This document shows positions 13,385 through 16,210 of a DNA stretch of 16,210 nucleotides, in pieces. Location of the stretch: assembly GCA_038232215.1 (NCBI GenBank), contig JBBSIG010000036.1:1-16210 (forward strand). The letters run 5' to 3'. Each line of letters opens with the position of its first letter. The first letter of the stretch is position 1. The notes under the pieces are model-generated. The model made no database searches and was not told the origin of the DNA. It saw nothing but the letters and a program-made list of their open reading frames with translations. The position numbers and the translations under genes were made by a program. The stretch is from JBBSIG01 sp038232215 (GTDB taxonomy: Bacteria > Actinomycetota > Thermoleophilia > Gaiellales > Gaiellaceae).

Positions 13385-14107
13385 TCAGGACTTGCGGCCG
13401 ACGAAGATCGCCCAGCCGAGCAGCGCCCGCTTGAATCGGAAGTAGTCACTGCGGAACCGATCGTGCGCGATGCGCACTTCCTGCGCACCTGGGTGCTCCG
13501 GATGCTCATCGAGCCACTCCTCGATCGCCCGCCAGTGCAGACTCTCGTAGTGATCCCAGTCGTCTTCCGAGGCGGCGACGATCCCGGTGATCTGGAAGCC
13601 CGCGCGCTCGAAGCGGGCTACCGTCTCGTCCAGGCTGACGAAATCCTCCTCCGCGATTCCCTCTGGTAGCGGCCACTGCCGCCAGAAGGGCTCACCGATC
13701 GCAACGAGACCGCCGCTAGGCACGGAAGCGTGAAGGATTGCTGCTGCGTCGGCGATCGTCCCCCAGACGAAGGTGGCGCCGATGCAGAGCGCCGTGTCGA
13801 ACGCTTCCGGCTCGATCTGGAAAGTCGCGGCGTCGGCCGTCTGCACGTCGATCAGCGAGCCAACCCCCGCAACGGCAGCCTGTTTCCGCGCCTCCTCGGC
13901 GAAGGACGGGCGTATCTCGATCGCGGAGATCCGGCAGCCGTAGGCTCCCGCAAGGATCGTGGCAGGCCCGCCCTTGCCGCAGGCGACGTCGAGGACCCGG
14001 CTCTCGTTGGTGAGGCGCAGGTGGTCGCCGACAAGCCTGATCTTCTCGGGGCTTGTGGGATTCTGAATCTCGTGGTCGCGCTCGATGATCTCCCAGGGCC
14101 AGAACAT
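13385..14107 (-). CDS. class I SAM-dependent methyltransferase
   Basis: Encodes 240 aa from ATG at 14107, chosen because a TAGGGT hexamer ends exactly 7 nt upstream and the protein then begins MFWPWEIIERDHEIQNPTS. An in-frame GTG three codons earlier overlaps that hexamer, and much longer in-frame extensions run antisense to conserved deoA codons. Motif I is VLDVACGKGGPATILA (about 38-53), strand 2 ends SAIEIRP, and ALCIGATFVWG is the motif IV region. GEPFWRQWPLPEG and the aromatic-rich C-terminus are family-like but the substrate is unknown. It lies downstream of deoA on the same strand but appears to have its own promoter and a hairpin between. Confidence 0.87.
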   Translation of the reverse strand: MFWPWEIIERDHEIQNPTSPEKIRLVGDHLRLTNESRVLDVACGKGGPATILAGAYGCRISAIEIRPSFAEEARKQAAVAGVGSLIDVQTADAATFQIEPEAFDTALCIGATFVWGTIADAAAILHASVPSGGLVAIGEPFWRQWPLPEGIAEEDFVSLDETVARFERAGFQITGIVAASEDDWDHYESLHWRAIEEWLDEHPEHPGAQEVRIAHDRFRSDYFRFKRALLGWAIFVGRKS

Positions 14108-14114
14108 GCAAGCC

Positions 14115-14120
14115 ACCCTA
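14115..14120 (-). promoter_or_regulatory. -10 element of the 14107 methyltransferase (leaderless start)
   Basis: TAGGGT on the minus strand (14120-14115) is followed by GGCTTGC and the ATG at 14107, a 7-nt gap. No -35 is evident. Confidence 0.45.
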
Positions 14121-14125
14121 CGCAC

Positions 14126-14155
14126 CCTCCCGCCGAGCGTGCGCAGCCGGGGAGG
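14126..14155 (-). terminator. hairpin after the nucleoside phosphorylase gene
   Basis: CCTCCCG (14126-14132) and CGGGGAGG (14148-14155) can pair with one bulge around a 15-nt loop. The hairpin starts 5 nt after the deoA stop and precedes the promoter of the next methyltransferase. There is no T-tract. Confidence 0.4.
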
Positions 14156-14159
14156 TAGC

Positions 14160-15458
14160 TCAGGCGAGACCGTCGAGCACGAGCGCGCGCACGGGCGGCG
14201 CGTCGTCGGCGATCGAGTACGCAGCCAAAAGCTCCGCGCGCGCGGCCTCTGCCGACGACTCGTCCCCGGCGTGGATCTCCGCCAGCGTGTCGCCGGTCTC
14301 GACGCGATCGCCGCGCTTCGCGTGGCAGACGACCCCGACGGCGTGGTCGATCTCGTCGCTCTTCGTACGCCGCCCGGCGCCGAGCCGGAGCGCGGCCACG
14401 CCCACCCGGATCGCCTCGAGGCGGGAGACGAACCCTGCCCTCGGGGCCTCGAGCTCGAGCACGAGGTCTGCAACCGGGAGCGCGGCCTCGTCGGGATCCC
14501 CGCCCTGAGCGCGAACCCAGCGCCCGTAGAGGTGGAGCGCCGAGCCGTCGGCGATGGCGGTCTCCGCCCTGCGCCGGCCCTCGGCGAGGTCGACGCCGAG
14601 GTCGGAGAGCGACAGCAGTCGGGCGCTCGCGGTCAGGACCAGCTCGCGGAGGTCCGCAGGCCCCTCACCGCGAAGCGTCGCCAGCACCTCGCGCACCTCG
14701 AGCGCGTTGCCCACGGCCGAGCCGAGCGGCTGATCCATGTCCGTCAGCAGGCACACCACCTCCTTGCCGGCCCTGCGGCCCAGCTCGAGCATCGCCCCGG
14801 CGAGCTCGCGGGCGGCGTCGGGCGTCTTCATGAACGCGCCGTCGCCCACCTTCACGTCGAGCACGATCGCGTCGGCGCCCGCGGCCAGCTTCTTCGACAT
14901 GATGCTCGCGGCGATGAGCGAGACGTTGTTGACCGTCGCCGTCACGTCGCGGAGCCCGTACAGCAGCCTGTCCGCCGGCACGAGGTCGGCCGTCTGACCG
15001 ACGATCGCGAGACCGACGTCGCGAACCTGCGCGATGAACTCCGCATGCGAGAGCTCGACGCGGAAACCCGGGATCGACTCGAGCTTGTCGAGCGTGCCGC
15101 CCGTGTGGCCGAGCCCGCGACCGCTCATCTTGCCGAACGGCACGCCGCACGCCGCCACGACCGGCCCCAGGGCGAGCGAGGTCTTGTCGCCGACCCCGCC
15201 GGTGGAGTGCTTGTCGACGACCTTGCGCCCGAGCGCGGCCGCCAGGTCGATCGTCTCGCCGCTCGCGACCATCGCGTCGGTCAGGACAGAGGTCTCCGCG
15301 CTCGACAGGCCGCGGAAGTACACCGCCATCAAAAAGGCGGCCAGCTGGTAGTCGGGAATCTCCCCGCGCGCGTAGCCGAGCACGAGCTCGGCGAGCTCCT
15401 CGGGCGCCAGCTCCTCGCCGTCCCGCTTGCGCTGGATCAGCTCCGCGGGCCGGATCAC
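14160..15458 (-). CDS. deoA: thymidine / pyrimidine-nucleoside phosphorylase
   Basis: Encodes 432 aa from GTG at 15458, which overlaps the previous stop as GTGA. It splits thymidine, deoxyuridine or uridine with phosphate to free base and (deoxy)ribose-1-phosphate in nucleoside salvage. The start is fixed by family alignment (IRPAELIQRKRDGEEL). KHSTGGVGDKTS (83-94) binds phosphate, and KMSGRGLGHTGGTLDKLE (110-127) is the family signature. MSKKLAAGADAIVLDVKVG and the C-terminal pyrimidine phosphorylase domain (GRRTKSDEIDHAVGV) follow. Length is normal. Whether it is thymidine-specific (DeoA) or broad (Pdp) cannot be told by eye. It is translationally coupled to a methyltransferase. Confidence 0.94.
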   Translation of the reverse strand: MIRPAELIQRKRDGEELAPEELAELVLGYARGEIPDYQLAAFLMAVYFRGLSSAETSVLTDAMVASGETIDLAAALGRKVVDKHSTGGVGDKTSLALGPVVAACGVPFGKMSGRGLGHTGGTLDKLESIPGFRVELSHAEFIAQVRDVGLAIVGQTADLVPADRLLYGLRDVTATVNNVSLIAASIMSKKLAAGADAIVLDVKVGDGAFMKTPDAARELAGAMLELGRRAGKEVVCLLTDMDQPLGSAVGNALEVREVLATLRGEGPADLRELVLTASARLLSLSDLGVDLAEGRRRAETAIADGSALHLYGRWVRAQGGDPDEAALPVADLVLELEAPRAGFVSRLEAIRVGVAALRLGAGRRTKSDEIDHAVGVVCHAKRGDRVETGDTLAEIHAGDESSAEAARAELLAAYSIADDAPPVRALVLDGLA

Positions 15459-16168
15459 GCCTTGTGGCCGACGAAGATGACCGGGCGGTTGCGGGCGATG
15501 AACGGCCCGTCGAGGTCGGGGACGCTCGCAGATCCGCCCCAGAGCCTCGCCGAGGCGCGCGCGTAACCCAGCACCGCCTCCCGGTCCGGGAAGCGCAGGA
15601 TGCCACTCGCGTCCCTGACCTCCACTCGGGAGAAGTGGCGCCCCAGGAGCTCGGCACCGTCTTCGCCCCCGAAGCCGCTCGGCGGCCGCGGCGCCGCCCG
15701 GAAGAGGTCGCGGAGCTCGCTCAGGTGATCGGAGAAGTTCGTGACGGCGACCAGGCGGCCGCCGGGGCTCAGCACGCGTGCAAGCTCCGCTAGGGCGGTC
15801 TCCACATCCGGGACGTGGTAGAGCATCCAGGCCGCGACGGCGCAGTCGAAGGCGGCGTCTTCGAACGGCAGCGCTTGTACGTCGCCTATCCGGGCGTCCA
15901 CTCCGCGGCCGCGCGCGAGCTCGACCATGCGCGGCGAGCTGTCGAGCGCCACCACCGTCGCGCCGAGTTCCGCCGCGATCCGTGCAGACAGCTCGCCCGG
16001 ACCGCACCCGACCTCCAATAGGTGCCTGGGGCATGCCTCAGCCAGCGCCTGGAACGCGAGCTCCGGCGCATTCGGCCCCTCGGCCCAGCGATAGGCGGCG
16101 CGTCGTCCTTCGAGCCCGGTCTCGCTCGTGTACTCGGCACGGACGAGCTCGGGGTCGTCCTGCCTCAC
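15455..16168 (-). CDS. class I SAM-dependent methyltransferase (UbiE-like)
   Basis: Encodes 237 aa from GTG at 16168, itself in a GTGA overlap with the stop of the upstream gene. Motif I is LLEVGCGPGELSARIA (about 50-65), VVALDSSPRM holds the ribose-binding Asp, and IGDVQALPFEDAAFDCAVA is the motif II region. AWMLYHVPDVETALAELARV and LSPGGRLVAVTNF complete a textbook methyltransferase_11 fold. The substrate is unknown. Coupling at both ends places it inside an operon with a nucleoside phosphorylase, so a link to nucleoside or nucleotide metabolism is possible but unproven. Confidence 0.9.
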   Translation of the reverse strand: MRQDDPELVRAEYTSETGLEGRRAAYRWAEGPNAPELAFQALAEACPRHLLEVGCGPGELSARIAAELGATVVALDSSPRMVELARGRGVDARIGDVQALPFEDAAFDCAVAAWMLYHVPDVETALAELARVLSPGGRLVAVTNFSDHLSELRDLFRAAPRPPSGFGGEDGAELLGRHFSRVEVRDASGILRFPDREAVLGYARASARLWGGSASVPDLDGPFIARNRPVIFVGHKA

Positions 16169-16210
16169 AGCTCCACGATCGGCTGCCCCGGCAGCCCGCG
16201 GGGCGGCGTC
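16165..16210 (-). CDS. C-terminal end of an unidentified gene
   Basis: Only the last 14 codons are inside the window: TPPRGLPGQPIVEL and a TGA whose bases overlap the next GTG start as GTGA. The tight overlap and open frame support a real coding end. The fragment is too short to name. The gene would head or extend the nucleoside phosphorylase operon. Confidence 0.55.
   Translation of the reverse strand, partial: TPPRGLPGQPIVEL

Noticed and set aside
1..16210. tRNA, rRNA, riboswitch, T-box, insertion sequence or prophage features
   Set aside because: No cloverleaf, T-box leader ahead of glyQ, transposase motif or terminal repeats could be recognised on reading both strands.

Overview
The window is a GC-rich (about 70%) bacterial chromosome segment, densely packed, with many GTG starts and 1-20 nt gene overlaps. 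The gene set and signals (LexA boxes of the CGAAC-N4-GTTCG type, a GGAAC-N18-GTT ECF promoter, TAnnnT boxes just before start codons, an ImuB-like protein) suggest a deep-branching actinobacterium such as Thermoleophilia (Gaiellales/Solirubrobacterales). The lineage is an inference from content only. The contents are mostly housekeeping and repair genes. I found no phage, transposase, CRISPR array, rRNA or tRNA.

Layout. (1) 1-1.1 kb: the first 48 codons of an ImuB-like Y-family polymerase run off the left edge on the minus strand. Just upstream is a promoter (TTGACG-17-TAGAAC) filled by two LexA boxes that together form a perfect 13-bp inverted repeat. Upstream of that is a SAM methyltransferase. 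(2) 1.1-3.2 kb: a ComB-like phosphatase (-) and a zinc-box rhomboid protease (+) diverge from overlapping -10 elements. The rhomboid gene overlaps a gene for a small secreted protein. A possible 51-aa ORF lies beside comB. (3) 3.2-6.7 kb: pyruvate phosphate dikinase (-), a decayed peptidase E gene (+), two copies of a GC-rich palindromic repeat, and an unlisted 55-aa membrane protein. (4) 6.7-11.15 kb (-): a tightly overlapped operon recO - GNAT remnant - glyQ - glyS - PPDK regulatory kinase/phosphorylase - small membrane protein. The recO-glyQ-glyS-regulator order resembles that of Firmicutes. (5) 11.2-12.3 kb: a glutaredoxin with a SigR/SigH-like promoter, convergent with mutM. (6) 12.4-16.2 kb: three more SAM methyltransferases. 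One is coupled by a GTGA overlap to a pyrimidine-nucleoside phosphorylase, and the tail of one more coupled gene lies at the right edge.

How they work together. PPDK and its bifunctional regulator lie about 0.9 kb apart and should form one control module for pyruvate/PEP flux. ImuB-like polymerase, RecO and MutM all serve DNA repair. The glutaredoxin looks tied to thiol-stress sigma control. At least seven operon-leading genes have a TAnnnT hexamer ending 6-8 nt before the start codon and no clear Shine-Dalgarno, so leaderless mRNAs appear to be the local rule. Two genes (peptidase E and a GNAT acetyltransferase) are internally deleted relics. No clearly new multi-gene system stands out. The most notable points are the SOS promoter architecture, the symmetrical divergent promoter, the retained coupled GNAT mini-ORF, the small membrane protein and the repeat family.
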